This document shows positions 1-13,139 of a stretch of 64,000 bases of DNA, in pieces. Below the pieces are notes generated by a model. It did not search any database and was not told the origin of the DNA. It was given only the letters and a program-made list of their open reading frames with translations. The first letter of the stretch is position 1. The number at the start of each line of letters is the position of its first letter. Origin of the DNA: Cryptomeria japonica (Eukaryota > Streptophyta > Pinopsida > Cupressales > Cupressaceae); contig NC_081409.1 in the NCBI RefSeq assembly GCF_030272615.1, positions 20,896,260 to 20,960,259 of the forward strand. Direction: 5' to 3'. Made by a program: the position numbers and the translations under genes.

Positions 1-350
1 TCCCTAACTGGTTAAGCTCTAACAATCTTGGTTACTTCTTAAATCCTCTAACAAGGTGATCCATTAGCTTGGATTCTCAAATCCTCTACCGAGGTTACTC
101 CTAACAGGGTATTTGATTTTTATCAAGGAATTTTGTAAATCTCTTAACCAGGTGATCCCTAACAGGATTAGTTCTTAACATGACTTATTGTAAAAGATTT
201 AACAAGCTTGGTTCCTAATAGGGCGAACTTCAGAAGAGTTCAGATAGCTATCTTGTGAGTCTCAACTCACTATTGTTTTTACCTATTTGGGTTTTCCATG
301 TATAAACATTTGTGTCATGTGGTGAATATTTTTTGTGGTTATGATCTTAT
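1..350 (+). repeat. Copia-type LTR remnant
   Basis: AT-rich sequence with repeated short phrases built on CTAACAGG and CTAACAAGG. It runs into a segment at about 250-320 (ACTCACTATTG, then GGGTTTTCCATGTA) that recurs in variant form at 735-785. The second copy matches the layout of the well-defined copia LTRs at 32.3-33.0 and 38.2-39.0 kb. No boundary or target duplication is visible because the window edge cuts it. I read it as the 3' part of an old LTR. Confidence 0.35.
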
Positions 351-479
351 TTGTTGATTTGATTGACTACTTAACTATTCTAATAAGGCATGATAACTGG
401 AAGCATTGAGAGATGAAATAGGTTGATATATGATTAAGCATTTTGATGTTTACAAGATTGAAGTTGTTTACTGTTAAGT

Positions 480-870
480 TGTTATAACAGTTAACCGGTT
501 GATGTTGAGTAATCTTATGAGTATTGATATTGATAGTGAAATTTTTTGTGAGTTTGAGTTTGAGTTTGGGAAGTTTGTACTCAACACTTCTCCAGATTGT
601 AGTCTAGATTTGTATGTAGTCAATGAGGCTCCTTTTGTGATGAGCAATGTGCTCTAGGTTGTTGGCCTTCTTACAAGTGTAGGCCCCATCATTGTAATTC
701 ACATACTTACTACAGAAGTATTATCTGACTGTGGGTAGGCTTCCCACTATGGTTTTTACCTTTACCGGGTTTTCCATGTACAAATCTTGGTGTTGTGTGG
801 ATGACATTTATTCTGTGATTATTGTTTATGCTTAATTGAATTAACTGCTATTTTGGTATTAATACTTTGG
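480..870 (+). repeat. Copia-type LTR remnant, second copy
   Basis: The order of short blocks is the same as in the LTRs at 32,259 and 38,203: GTTGGCCTTC, then AGTGTAGGCCCC, then an AGTATTATCT-like block, then a 'cttcccact' block and CCGGGTTTTCC. This supports the 3' half of a related copia LTR on the plus strand. The 3' end and any primer site are not recognisable, so it is degenerate or solo. Confidence 0.45.
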
Positions 871-1926
871 GTTCCAGTATTAAATTTTTAATTGTTGAAT
901 TTTCCTGTAATATGTGACAACTAATTCTTAAATCCTTTATATATTTCTCTACATCAAGATCATACTAGCACAACATAGTTAATACTAAACACTTTATTAT
1001 GGAGAGTCAGTCAAACATATAATATAATATTATTACTTGTAGGCCACACGTCACCTAATAATTGAACTAAGACACAACAAAAATATTGTAAACATTGTAA
1101 ACATCAATACATACTTTCATACCGACTTGCTCCATTAGGTTTCTAGGGACCAAACTATCCTAAAAATATTACCTTCTCACTTAGTACACCATATTCATTA
1201 TATTTTCATGCATCTAATATTCATCTTAATATCTCAACACAAACATAGCATCATTGCCATTAGCATTATCAATAGTATTAGCCCAACCAACATATTGTAG
1301 ACATTATTAGACACCAAGGAGGTGGACATCCACATACCATTTGTAACCATTATCCATCTATACTTCACATCATACAAATCAATAAAAAATCATGAAAATA
1401 ACGAACAAATAGAACCCAAAGCAATCTCATAAGTCACTGGGTCTCCTTATTTAATCTATATAGTATACAATTTTTTCTTCAAGAAAAATTTGTTAAGAAC
1501 TTTTTTTAACTAATACAAGAACCATATCTTCTTCCACAATAAATGGGTAGATGACATTTTTTTTAAATCATACTTATAGCTTTATTTCAATTTTCTCTAG
1601 TCCCCATTACTTGTGGACCTTCACAAAGAATATATCATAACCTATTGTTTGCTTTCGAACATGAGTTTAAACCTTCAACTTCAACAATAGATTACTACTA
1701 AATAAAGAAGCAACATTAGAATTCCCAATTTGATGTACTAACAACCCAAAAATGGTGTACAAAAATTAAGAAACACATGCATGAAGGTAGAGAAGATTAT
1801 GCTGGTTCAAAATAGGCAAACATCACAAATCTTCCATGGAACCTTATAGTATTGTGACTATAATGATGACATAATAAGATCTCTAAAAAATACAAAGACA
1901 TGGCATGACACTTTATTTTAGTCTAT
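871..1926. other. AT-rich spacer without recognisable gene
   Basis: No open reading frame of note, no RNA gene and no clear repeat boundary was seen. It lies between LTR remnants and a MITE-like hairpin, downstream of the cullin gene. Confidence 0.6.
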
Positions 1927-2145
1927 ATACAAATCTGAAAGTGCATAAAAGAGATTATAATAATCTCACAAAAAATGCAAATACTAGAATTACATTTCTA
2001 TTATAGAATAAAATAGGAAAGCAATTAAGATGATATACATATCATTAAAAAATTTTTTTTTTTAATTCTTTAATAGAAATGTAATTTATTTTTTTTAAAG
2101 ATTACAAGAATCTATTTTATGCACTTTCAAATTCGTAATTTAAAA
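1927..2145. mobile_element. MITE-like hairpin element
   Basis: Two arms of about 85 bp are inverted copies of each other. The left arm begins around 1928 with CTGAAAGTGCATAAAA and continues through TTACATTTCTATTA. The right arm ends around 2140 with the reverse complement (TTTTATGCACTTTCAAA) and holds TAATAGAAATGTAA near 2070. The short A/T-rich centre and absence of coding capacity fit a miniature inverted-repeat element. The exact ends and target duplication are unclear. Confidence 0.65.
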
Positions 2146-2845
2146 ATAGGAGATCTAGAAAGAAGTCTGCATACACTAGTTATGAACTTTTGAAATTCTC
2201 AAAATGATAACATTCATTAATAAAACTAAATTGCCAAAAGCATGCATCAAATCTTGAAACCATTTGCACTAATATATAATACATGAATCCCATTTCAGAA
2301 AAATGATAATAAATGAGCAAGTTAGCCAACAAAAGTGAAAACTCTATTTATTCTAGCAAGATTACTAGAGGGAAAAATATAACTAGATTTTAATAATTAA
2401 AAAATACTAAATATAGAAATTTATTAAATAAATTTAGTTTAGCCAAATTTGAGTAAACTTAAGGAGCTGCTGAAATTGGCTGCTAGGTAGAAAAGAGTTC
2501 GATTCGAAGAAGAGGGACTACTATGTATTAAAAGAGTTTAATTTGACAAGAGGGTAGGATTCACAGATTGCCCTTCCTATGTAAAAATGGGCATTGGAGA
2601 GGCATTGCCCATCCTTGCCACACCACCCTACATACGATGCTTAACACCAAAGTTGAAATAACACCAATTTTAATCTTCATAATAAAGATTATAAATGAGC
2701 TAAAACAGATTGTGTGAAAATTATCATTTTAATTTATTTTAATATTTTTTATATGGTAAAAAGATAAATATATTAATTAAAGAATACTAGAAAATTACAT
2801 AAATATTTTTTAACAACAGAGAGTTTAAGCATTTTTAGAAATTCT

Positions 2846-3108
2846 AATTAATTAACAATTTGTATGACAATATTTATGTAACTAATTCTTTTATGTTTTA
2901 TATATCCATAAGACACCAAATATCATTGTAAATTCATTTATTTTTAATTTATAATATATCAATTAATCCAAAATTCATATTAATTAACAATTTGTATGAC
3001 AATATTTATGTAACTAATTATCCTATGCTTTATATATTGATAAGGTACCAAATATCATTGTAAATTAATTTATTTTTAATTTATAATATGTCAATTAATC
3101 CTTTCAAC
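2846..3108. repeat. Two-copy 132-bp tandem duplication
   Basis: The phrase CAATTTGTATGACAATATTT occurs at about 2856 and again at about 2988. The following ~110 bp (TATGTAACTAATT, CCAAATATCATTGTAAATT, TTTATTTTTAATTTATAATAT) recur in the same order. The period is 132 bp, with about 10% differences by eye. It lies just downstream of the cullin stop codon, in its 3' flank. Confidence 0.8.
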
Positions 3109-3309
3109 CTTTGAAACCTTGAAATTATGCAATATAATACTTTTACAATCACTATACTTTTCTTCTAGACAACATTTTGATATAAAAAAAATTATTTCCC
3201 TCCAAAATATATTTCATCTTTAATCAAAAATAAATATCATTATTGTATGTTTTGATTCCATAAAAATTAAATCTTAAATAAATTTGAACAAAAAATTTAT
3301 CCTTGCTAT

Positions 3310-6300
3310 TCAGGCAATATATCTGAACATGGTACGATCATTTGGATCCCGTTCTATGTAGTCCTTTCTAATCGCGCCCTCTATACCCTTCTTAATTGCT
3401 CTTAAATCCGGCTGCAGGCCAAAAAAAACACTTGTTACTTTCTTGTGGATAAATTTTTTAAATAATTAAATATACAGAATTTTTAAAAAATATTAAAATT
3501 AATATTATGATTTTCATAATTTATGTTAATATTTTATTTATTTTTAAATTTGATTGATTAAAAAAATAAACAAGTATTGAAATTAATATTATCAGATTTC
3601 CACATTTTATACTAATATCTTACTTGTTTTTTAATTTGATTGTATAATTTCTTTACATTAAAATAAATAACATTTAGTGATTCATCATCAAAATATTAAA
3701 AATTCCAAAAATATTGAACATATAGCTTACCATAAAGGATGAGCGTTTTTTCAGATAATCAATACACTCATTCTGCAGCCGCTGAAAAGATAATTCCTTT
3801 TCTCTCTTCATGATGTGAACTACTGCAGCCTCTATTTCTTGAGTTCTGTCTTGAACCACGTTTTCCTTCACTTTCGTCTTCTCGTCACTGTGGGGAAGTG
3901 GAATCTGCAATTCCAGATGAGCAAGTTATGTTACCCATAGATTGGTTGCATAAAAAATGAAGGCCCAAATGAAAGGGAAGGGCCATTACCTTTATTCTTT
4001 TACAGTTGTCTGTAAATCCTGAATTGAACTCAAAGTAGTCAGTAGGTAATATTTTCTGTGTGTTTGGCTCCTTGAGAAGGACTTTGTACTTTGAACATGC
4101 AAGTGAATGCAGCACTTTAATTACTTCGTCATTTTCCAGCTTCAGTTGAGATTTGAGGTCACCAAAACTGAGTCTCTCAGATTCATTGAACAACATTAAC
4201 AAAGAGGCCTGCAAATGAACAGTCAATTAAGATTGCACATAGAGCAGAATCATACTTTCTAAAAGTACATTTTAATTTCAAATAAATATTTGGGTCTATC
4301 TTGGTTTTTTTGGCATTATGTATTCTGATAAGTTCAATTGATAAAGATGATGTAATGTTCTTTAACATCTCATGTCAAGATTCAAACTCTAACAAAAATA
4401 TAATATAAGGGATGAGGTTGGGATTGTGTAAGAGATGAGATTGATGGAATGGATATCTCTCAGTCCTTCACTCTTAACCAAAAAGGTATCGTCATAAGAT
4501 TATACTCTCAAATAGAAAAACTAACTCATAGATAAAATCCTCCATAAAAAATAATCATTAATGAACAATCAATTAAGATTGCACATGTTGGTGTTGGAAA
4601 TAAGCCACACCAGGATGGACTGGTCCAAGAAGGACCAGTAGCTCAGTGGTAGAGCACTCCAGCAGCGTATGGAAGGTCCTATGAGGGTGATGGTATGTTC
4701 TTTGATTACATCAACCTTCATGATTCAAATAGCAAAATTAACTAATAGATGATATTGTACATAAAGAAGAATCAAATTTTTCAGAAATGCATCTCAATTT
4801 AACAGTCAATTAAGATTGCACACAAAGAAGTTAGAAATGCCTCTCAAAATGGTCCAAATTTATATTCTGAAGAGAGGCAAACTTTAATGATTACAATTAG
4901 TGAGAGTGATGACATGTTATTTGATTATCATACATCAAGATTCAAAACCCAAAAATATGATATAACAAATGAATCTGTAAGTGTTCTGACAATTTTGATA
5001 GAATAAATACCCCTCAAATTCTTGACTCAATTCATAAATATAAAATCCTTCACTAGAAATCACAATTGATATTAAAAAATGCTAGTTACCTGATTAGGCG
5101 ATAATACCATCTCTATTGTCTTGTCAGTAAACTTGCCTTCCACGATGCAAGATCCAAGAGAAAACATCCACTGAAGTTTGCGTTGCTTAGTTTCATCACC
5201 ATAAAATTGATTGAATACATTTATACATTTACCCTGCATGAAAATGGTAAGAGTAAACAATTAGAACTAAATGTGCATTTTTGGTTATCGAATTTACAAA
5301 ACAGTCACAAATAAGTTTTACCAGCTCACTAGGAAGATCCATATTAGTGGTGTTGAAGGGTGGCCATAATCCACTAGTAAGGACAGTGACACTCATTTCT
5401 AATCCAACATGAATGTCTTCTCTGTTAAGATACGCCACAAATTTTTCTTGGAGATCCTTCGATAGAGATAAGTCATTAACCTGGAATGGACAGCAATGCC
5501 TAAGAGTTTCAGTTCATTTTATAATCTCCATTGAAATAACAAAATATTTTACTTGTCTTAAGGACTCGAGATATAAAAAATGGCAGTGTCATACCATGCA
5601 TTCCATCTTTCTTGTATAGTGTATCCCGTTTTCCTGCTTCAATTTTGCCAACATGCTTTGTTCATTAGGAACATCTGCACTTCTGTAAGACAACAATCTG
5701 CGAGCAAGCTTTTTCCTGGCAAATTCAACACATTAAAATTCTTTTGTGTAATGCATAGGGGTGATAACTGATAATACAGTTTTTAGTGTCATTAGCCACA
5801 GCTCTATCTTGGAGAATGATGGTTGGGATCTTTTATATGGACATTTTAGATTCACTGATGTATGAGGTAATTTAGCTGATGTATGAAGTAAATTTGATGA
5901 TTGGAATTCACTTCTTTTTAGTATTTTTGTTTTAGTAGCATAGTAACATATTTTAATTCTGTTTTGTTTTCTATTATAAAAGCAGCAAAACTGGTCAAAT
6001 AGACCACTTACAACTGGTCAAGAACATACCACTAACAAAAAAAAGTCATAATAGATCATTTACCCCACACTAGCAGAACAGCAAGTGATCCACATCAAGG
6101 ATGGATAGAAATTTCACCCACAACTCGAAAAAGAGTTTGAAAAGAGGAGTGATCTTTTCTTATTCAATGAACAATAATCCAGACAATACCATCATTTGGA
6201 ACACCATCTAAGAAGACACTTAATGAGACTGCCAGCCTAAGGAATAGAATTCTGACCAGGCTACACATCCACCAAAGCCTAGAGTAGAAATAATACAATG

Positions 6301-9300
6301 TTATCCCTGTGAATTTTCAAAATTCGAAACACTTTTTATCATCTATAAATTGTTAATGTATGTGTACATCTATTTTTAAAATAAAAGTACAAACATTTAT
6401 TCATAAATTAATATTTATACATTGTATCAATAGAACTATGAGCACAGGTGAAGATTACCTGTAAAACTCTGCAAACATATCTTTATCTGTAACGTAGTAA
6501 AGAATTTTAACAACCTGTATTTTATAAAAAATATGAATGATTATATTAGAAAAATGTCCAATCACTAAGAAATTTAAACAAAATTTAAGCACACCAGATT
6601 ATATTGTTTGGTTGTCTAAGAGAGTTAGAAAAATGTTACGAATTTTGAGATCCACCAGTATTTGAAAATTTTTAACTTCTAAATGCACAAAAATTGTGTT
6701 TATCTATCAACCCCAATCAGCTGAACTGCATAAAAGTCAGTTTCTGGGACTAGCTTATATCCTAGTAGGCCATAAAAAACTATGTTCATTAAAGTGAACA
6801 CAGACAGTCATACCGAACCTACCTTTTCAAGTGCAATTTCAATCTCATCATCATTTAATTTCTCACTACTGCCATTCCTTAGCACGTTATCAGAAAATGT
6901 AGAGAGTAATTCTGGAATCGAGATTTCTTTAAATCCTTCGTTGCAGAATTTGGTAAATGCCTCGTCTAGAGCCTGTAAACAAGATTTTTTAAATCAAACT
7001 ATAACTCCAAACAAACTTTTAGAAACTGGATATGAAACTTAGGATGCTATTTGTTTGGTAGCCAGACATTTAAAGTAGTTTGTTGTTTGGTTGTGTTTTC
7101 TTATTAATCTGCTTTATTTTTATACTTCAAATGCTAACACATGTTCTTAAATTCAAATTCCTTTGCCATTCATAATCAATGGTAAATAAAATAAGAAAAT
7201 TTCATCATTTGATATCACAGCAAGAAAACTTGAGCTCATGCAATTTGGATAGAAATTAAAACTTTATATTCAAAACCTCTGTGAGAAACTCTCATATATT
7301 ATCTATATGATTTGTTTATTTCACCTTGTAACCCAAATATTAAATTTCCTTATATAAATATATAGCCAACGCAATATGCTAATAGAATCAAATCTAAACT
7401 GAATATATCAAATACCTTTTGAAATAGCTTATTGTTCTGAAAACACTCGAGAACATAATGCTCGTACTTGTCATGCATATCAAAAAGCTTCCGAATGAAT
7501 CCCTGAAAACCATCCAAATACAAAATTTCAATCAACTATTGACTAACATGCAGATGGAATTTCTTAACAATAATTTATAATTAAAATTCTGATTTAAGTT
7601 TTGACTTGTTTAAGTGAATCATTTTAAATCATTAAGAAGTGGGTCCTATTAACTGATTTCAGATGAGCCACCTGAACAAATCAATGCTTGGAAAGTGCTG
7701 TTAAAATCTGATATAATTGAAAAATATATTGTAAAAGACTCTATTTTCCATTAGTGTAATATGATGAACTAAATAACATTTTTCTCCTTACATAGTATGA
7801 AAGAATACTAATTTACAGTTGAATTTCTAACTTAAGTTTTGAGTTGTTTAGGTGGCTCATTTTAAATCACACTAATAGATAGGCTCTATTGAAAGAACAA
7901 GTGTAATTTCAGATGAGCCATCTAAAGAAGTCAAAGCTTGATATCTGTTGTTTAAACCTGATATAATTGAAAGATATATTACAGAAAACTGTCATGTTTT
8001 CTATTAGTATAATATGATGGTGAATTTAACACTAATTTATAATCAAAATTCTGATTTAAGCTTTGACTTGTTTAGGTGGCTCATCTGAAATCATATTGTT
8101 CTTTCAGCAGAAATTAAGACCCACCTATTACTAATCACATTTATTCTTTTAGTAGAAACTAAGAACCACTTATTAGTTTGATTTAATAAATCACCAAAAC
8201 AAATCAAAACTTAAAATATACTATTTAAACTTGACATAATTGAAAAATATGTTATAATAGACTGTCTTCCCTTAATATAATGTTAATGTGGTGAACTAAA
8301 TAAGGACGGACAAAACTTTACCTGATCTCGAGTTCCACTGGTATCCCTTCTCCCTTGCTGAAGAACATGCAAGGCATGCAAGTTTACACAAACATGTCAC
8401 AGAATCAGATATTACTGTTCCAAATAGCTGATGGGCATTTTGTCTTTACTAAATTGTAACTATGTTTTAAGTATTATTAACAACTCAATTTGAGATCATA
8501 GCTAGAAACATTACAATATTAGCCGCTGCATCTTCTGCCTGTTTAACAAGTTCTGTTCCTTCTCCAGTGACAAACTGCAAAATACAAACAATCCAGCTAG
8601 AAAATCTTTGGATGTCTAAATATAATAATAGACAGTCCAAAAGCATGTATACAAAAGAGAGGAACCTGTTTAAAAGTACATGCGATTGGATCCAAGCCTT
8701 GGTATATTTTATTAAACATTCGAAACATCCTTGAAAGATCATCTTTCTGCAATAGAAACCAAATTATGAGCACTTTTCAATATAGATGTCTGTCATAAAC
8801 CCCCCCAAAAAGTCATAACCTGGCAAATCAGTAAGTTTCTAGTGCTAAGGCAAATCTATACCTTGTGAGCCCTAAGCAAGTCCCAGGGGCCGCAATCCCT
8901 TTGCAGAATTTGGTCCTTATACCGAGTCAGTAATTCATTTTCTAATTTCTGAGAAAAAGGAAACAGACAGACAAAATTATAATAAGTAATCCTCCAATGT
9001 TCCATGATTATTACACACCTCACAGTCAATTGTAAATCCTATGTTCAATTAAATTGGAGAACAAATGCTCACATCTAATAGCTTCTGCTCAGTGCTTGCA
9101 TCCAAATAATTGGAAACTCTATCCTTCTCAAGTTGCAAACATTCCTCAACCTGTGGTACAAGAGAATATATATCAGATGCACTTTGATACAAACATGTAA
9201 GCTGTTAAGATTTGTGTTTTTCAATTGTCTTTAGGTTTAAAAAATTAATTATACAAATTCAATTATGTAATCTGAATATGAAACATTTTGTAGATATAAT

Positions 9301-11059
9301 TTTTTGTTTAATAGAAAAAAATTTTGCCCCTCTCCAGCTATCTGTTTCTGGATTTTATTTCTATTTCTATTGTCCCTTGATTGGTAAATAGAGCAGTAGC
9401 TCTCAGTTGATTGGTAAATAGAGCAGCAGCTTTGAGTGGGTTTTTTCAGGATTTTATATCTTTCAATATGTTGGAACTGTAATTTAACCACTCCATATGA
9501 GATCAACTGTTTCTGAATGAGCTAAAATTAGGATTTCTAAATATAGATTTTCTATGTGTTTGTTATTTGTCTGGAGCTGCATGATAAGCTTTCTTGCTGT
9601 GTCTAAGATTTCTATATAGACATGATCTGTGTTCTTGCTATGTCTAAGATTTTTATAGAGAGATAATTTGTAATGAAATCTCATCTCTGATTTATCCAAT
9701 AAAAATTGTGTAATTCTATTGAATGGAAAGATATTTCTATCTGCTGTTGAACAATTTCTATATATTAAATTTTTTTTCTAAAACATGATCAAACAACTTC
9801 TCACACAATTTAATCCAAAAACAATATACACTAATCATTATAAACAGTAAAAATCTGATATCTTTTTTAACTCCGGAATCACCTTGAACAAATAAGCTGG
9901 ACAAGAATACTCTGTAATCCATAATGCAGCCTTTCGAGAATAGTAAGTTTCAGATTCTTGTAACATTGGTGCTTCAAAGTCGTTCACATAGCAATCCATG
10001 TTACCCATTCCAGCCTCCACAAATATACCCACAACATTTTTCAATAAAGATCGCTCAATTAGCTCCCCCTCACGTTCACTTTCAATCTGAGAGAAACAGC
10101 AAGGCCATTTCAGATCATCATTAAAATCCAGTGACTAACATAACAATTAAACTTCTATACAATTTAAATTCTCTAACAACAACTTGTCAATTCCATATCA
10201 CCAACTAAAGTAATAATCCAAACCCATTTCATAAAATACTTAATAATAATAAAAAACATACCAGAATAAGCACTGTATTCTTTACATTAATCCTCAACTC
10301 ATTATACACCTGTAATAACATGTTATAGGAGGTTAACTGAATTTATCAAGAAGCCGTTTTAATTGATTTGTTAAATCCTGATAATAATAATAATAATTAT
10401 AAGCTTTTTAAGTGGTTTACCAATTCAACAAATGTGCTGAGTCCAGTTTGTCCAATTGAAGGAATGTTACGCTTTGATGTGTAGAAGCGATCCACATAAT
10501 CAAAGAATAAAGACATCCATTCGACCAGCACCTTGTAAATTTTCCAGCGTCTCTCAAGTTCTTTCAACATGAACTTACCTTGCTTTGCCCTTAAATCAGG
10601 TAAAACCTGAGGAAAATCATAACAATTTACAGTTTTAAAACATGTTAGTGTTTTGATTAGATAAAGTGGAAGTAAACTCTTAATAATTAAAATGTTTCTT
10701 TATACACAAAAAAATAATAGATACTTACCGTTGTATATATGTACTCATTGACGAACCTCTTATATGTATTGTAGAGTTCACTAAAAGTACCAGAAGATTT
10801 CTTCGTGCCCAAATTGAAGATAGTTCTTTGAAAATTGTGAAAGATTACAATAAAAATTTCAAACAATAAAACCATATCAATGAATAAAATAAGTATATTA
10901 AGATTAAAATCTTAAAAAAGGATACGTATACAGATGCATATATTGATGAGCGTCTATGGCTTGATCGGAATGTCCCTCCAATAAGCTTGCTACTTTTTTC
11001 ATACCATCTTTTATAACATTCCATCCTTCATCTAAGTCCCTGTTTATGTGACACGCCAT
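3310..11059 (-). CDS. CUL1-like: Cullin-1-like SCF scaffold, 19 exons
   Basis: Cullin-1 is the scaffold of SCF ubiquitin ligases: its N-terminus binds SKP1 with an F-box protein, its C-terminus binds RBX1. Joining 11059-10926, 10825-10729, 10606-10421, 10309-10262, 10086-9883, 9150-9073, 8948-8862, 8746-8666, 8574-8515, 8357-8322, 7502-7416, 6972-6823, 6514-6459, 5715-5595, 5480-5322, 5233-5090, 4208-3990, 3904-3731 and 3411-3310 gives 740 codons plus TGA, no internal stop, and GT-AG at every intron. Cullin repeats fill about residues 1-390, the cullin homology domain about 400-650, and the neddylation winged helix about 655-735. The IMK motif puts the acceptor lysine at 682, the position I recall for Arabidopsis CUL1. 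The ATG at 11059 is chosen because the DLDEGW block then sits as in CUL1. The protein is clearly diverged from canonical CUL1 (for example [16 protein letters not shown]), so it may be a specialised paralogue. Expression is not visible. Confidence 0.93.
3731..3904 (-). other. Cullin exon with neddylation site
   Basis: This exon encodes residues 650-707. It begins [12 protein letters not shown] and contains [13 protein letters not shown]. The lysine of IMK is the conserved NEDD8 acceptor of cullins. The penultimate position and the last exon's [16 protein letters not shown] ending match the normal cullin C-terminus, so RBX1-type activation should be retained if the gene is expressed. Confidence 0.85.
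4222..5060. repeat. Diverged duplicated blocks in cullin intron
   Basis: CAATTAAGATTGCACA occurs at about 4224, 4568 and 4806. A longer block reading roughly 'atgttctttaacatctcatgtcaagattcaaa' recurs in altered form near 4915. These indicate two or three old copies of one dispersed repeat, one of them next to the tRNA-like head. Confidence 0.5.
4627..4680 (+). mobile_element. tRNA-derived SINE head in cullin intron
   Basis: GTAGCTCAGTGGTAGAGCA is a textbook pol III A box in tRNA context, followed by an anticodon-arm-like stretch. The expected B box (GGTTCRAAYCC) is missing; only a weak GATTCAAAT lies about 50 bp on. It is therefore not a tRNA gene and fits the head of a truncated SINE. It sits antisense to the cullin transcript in the intron between exons 16 and 17. 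Confidence 0.5.
7565..8310. repeat. Three tandem MITE-like units in cullin intron
   Basis: Units at about 7570-7785, 7815-8030 and 8035-8310 each contain, in order, a GATTTAAG...TTGACTTGTTTA(GG)TGGCTCAT arm, an inverted arm GATTTCAGATGAGCCACCT(AAACAAGTCAA), and a tail with GATATAATTGAAAAATAT and TAATATGATGAACTAAATAA. The two arms within a unit are complementary, so each unit can fold. They fill most of the 819-bp intron between exons 10 and 11. Confidence 0.7.
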
Positions 11060-13135
11060 TTCACACCTAAGTGGAGTGGCACTTTCACTTTTAGATTGTA
11101 GAGATGAACACTCTGCATCACAATAACAAAAAGTGAGAAATCTATTTTCTATTGTAAATTAAATTATATGCATTCTATTATTCATTTAGAGAAAAGAAAA
11201 TAATAATAATTAATATTATAATTTTTTAATTTAAGATTAATTAATATTATAATAAGTTAATTTCAGATAAGTTTCAATAAAGTGTGTTTTAAATCAATCA
11301 TATTAAAATCTGAAAAATATATCACAAACAAAGAGAGTAAAAAAGTAATTATATGAAGATGTCAGTTCTTTCATCTTGCTATTATAATTTATCTTAAATT
11401 TTTCATCAACTCTTAACTTTTCAAAATAGAAACAAAAAATCAATCTTATGAATTCTGTATAAAAATTCACCATCAAAAATGAAAATAAGAAAAAAAAACA
11501 CAAAAAAAAAACAATCAATCTACAAAATCCATCAATCTATCTTTTTTTTTGTCAACCTATCATAACTTAATAAACCTGAGCAAACAAATCAATTTCCAAT
11601 ATAGTTATCATATTCCACCCCAAAAGAGTAATGTGCCCTATGTTCTCTATTTGCTAACCACTAAACATGAAAATATTAAACTTATCTATGATTTATCATA
11701 ACACAAAAATAAGAAAAAATAAAAGAAACTGCAATCTCTTTCTTAAAAAATATCAATTTGTTTTACATAAATATACTCACCATTGACCAAAAAATCAACC
11801 TCAACCCTAAAAACATCTATTTTCTTTAATTCCTCTATAAAGCCACCCTTCAAAAAATTTTACCTATCAAAAACATTTATTTTCCCTAAACTCTATATAG
11901 AGACACCATTTCAAACAAAAAAGTAAATTATTTTTTGAAAAAACAATCTATCTAACAAAAAAAAATTACTTTGCTTCAAATTCTTCATCCACCAATAGAA
12001 AAAAATTCAATCTCAACCGAGAAAATGTTATTTTTTCCCAAATTTTTTATCTATTACCATTGAAAATCAAATTTATAATAGCTAAAAGAAACAAACCTCA
12101 AGATAATTTCAATGAGAATGGAATTCACACTATCATGATAAAATAAGACTCACTAATTCCTATATATACCCTATTTATGCTGAGGTCAACCTAAGTATGA
12201 TTATGTTGATTCAAGGCCGACTTAACTAACTAATTTTAAATATTTTATTAAATTAAAGGTTCATTTTAAAATTTGTAATTATAAATATAGAATGAAATTT
12301 TAAACATGAATGAGCATAATAAATTTTATATTATAATAATTTATAAATCAAATATTTTCATGAATTTTTTTTTGCGAATAATATATTTTATCTTTAAACA
12401 ATACAAATAACTAATATTCATAAAAAAATATTTCTAAAAAAAATATTAGAAATATTGATTTATTAATAATGCGCAAATAAATATACATACTGTTTTCTTT
12501 CTTCTTCTCTTTGTGATCAATATAACGATTTCCAAGCTACGATTACCCTAAAAAAATTACGCATTCACTGAACCCAATCTCCAATGCCCACAACTTTCCT
12601 CAAGTGACTCAGGCAAGAGTTTCAATCAATACCACAAAATCTAAGTTACAATAAATTTATAATAATCCAAAGTAGTTATTCAACCGACATACCTACTCAT
12701 TTCATATTATATTATTTATGTAACTAATTATCTATTTTCATTTATATTTTTTTGTTAAATATTTTTTTCACATATTTAAATTTAATATTTTTTTTTCTAT
12801 ACATATATACATAAATAAATATACACATAAAGGCATGCATACACATATATACATTAATATACAAATAAAAGTCATATAACATTAACTATATATACTCATC
12901 CAAATACATCACATCATTGTTATTATTATATTATAATTAATATTAAAAAATATTATACTAGCTTATATATATTTAATAATATATATAAAATAAGTCAAGA
13001 GATATACTTTTGGAGGCATCACATTAAAGATAAGCTACATTAAATAAATTAATATTTTATTATTATTTTAATAAAATATATTATAATATTATTATAATAT
13101 AATTTAAATATAGTAATATAATATCATTTTTCTAT
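11060..13135. other. AT-rich upstream region of cullin gene
   Basis: This should hold the cullin 5' UTR and promoter. On the minus strand a CAG at about 11112-11114 could end a 5' UTR intron; the sequence from there to the ATG has no in-frame stop. I see no convincing TATA box or first noncoding exon. The rest is AT-rich with many homopolymer runs and no ORF worth calling. Confidence 0.4.
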
Positions 13136-13139
13136 AACA

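Noticed and set aside
4627..4680. A functional tRNA gene
   Set aside because: The B box, T arm and acceptor pairing are missing.
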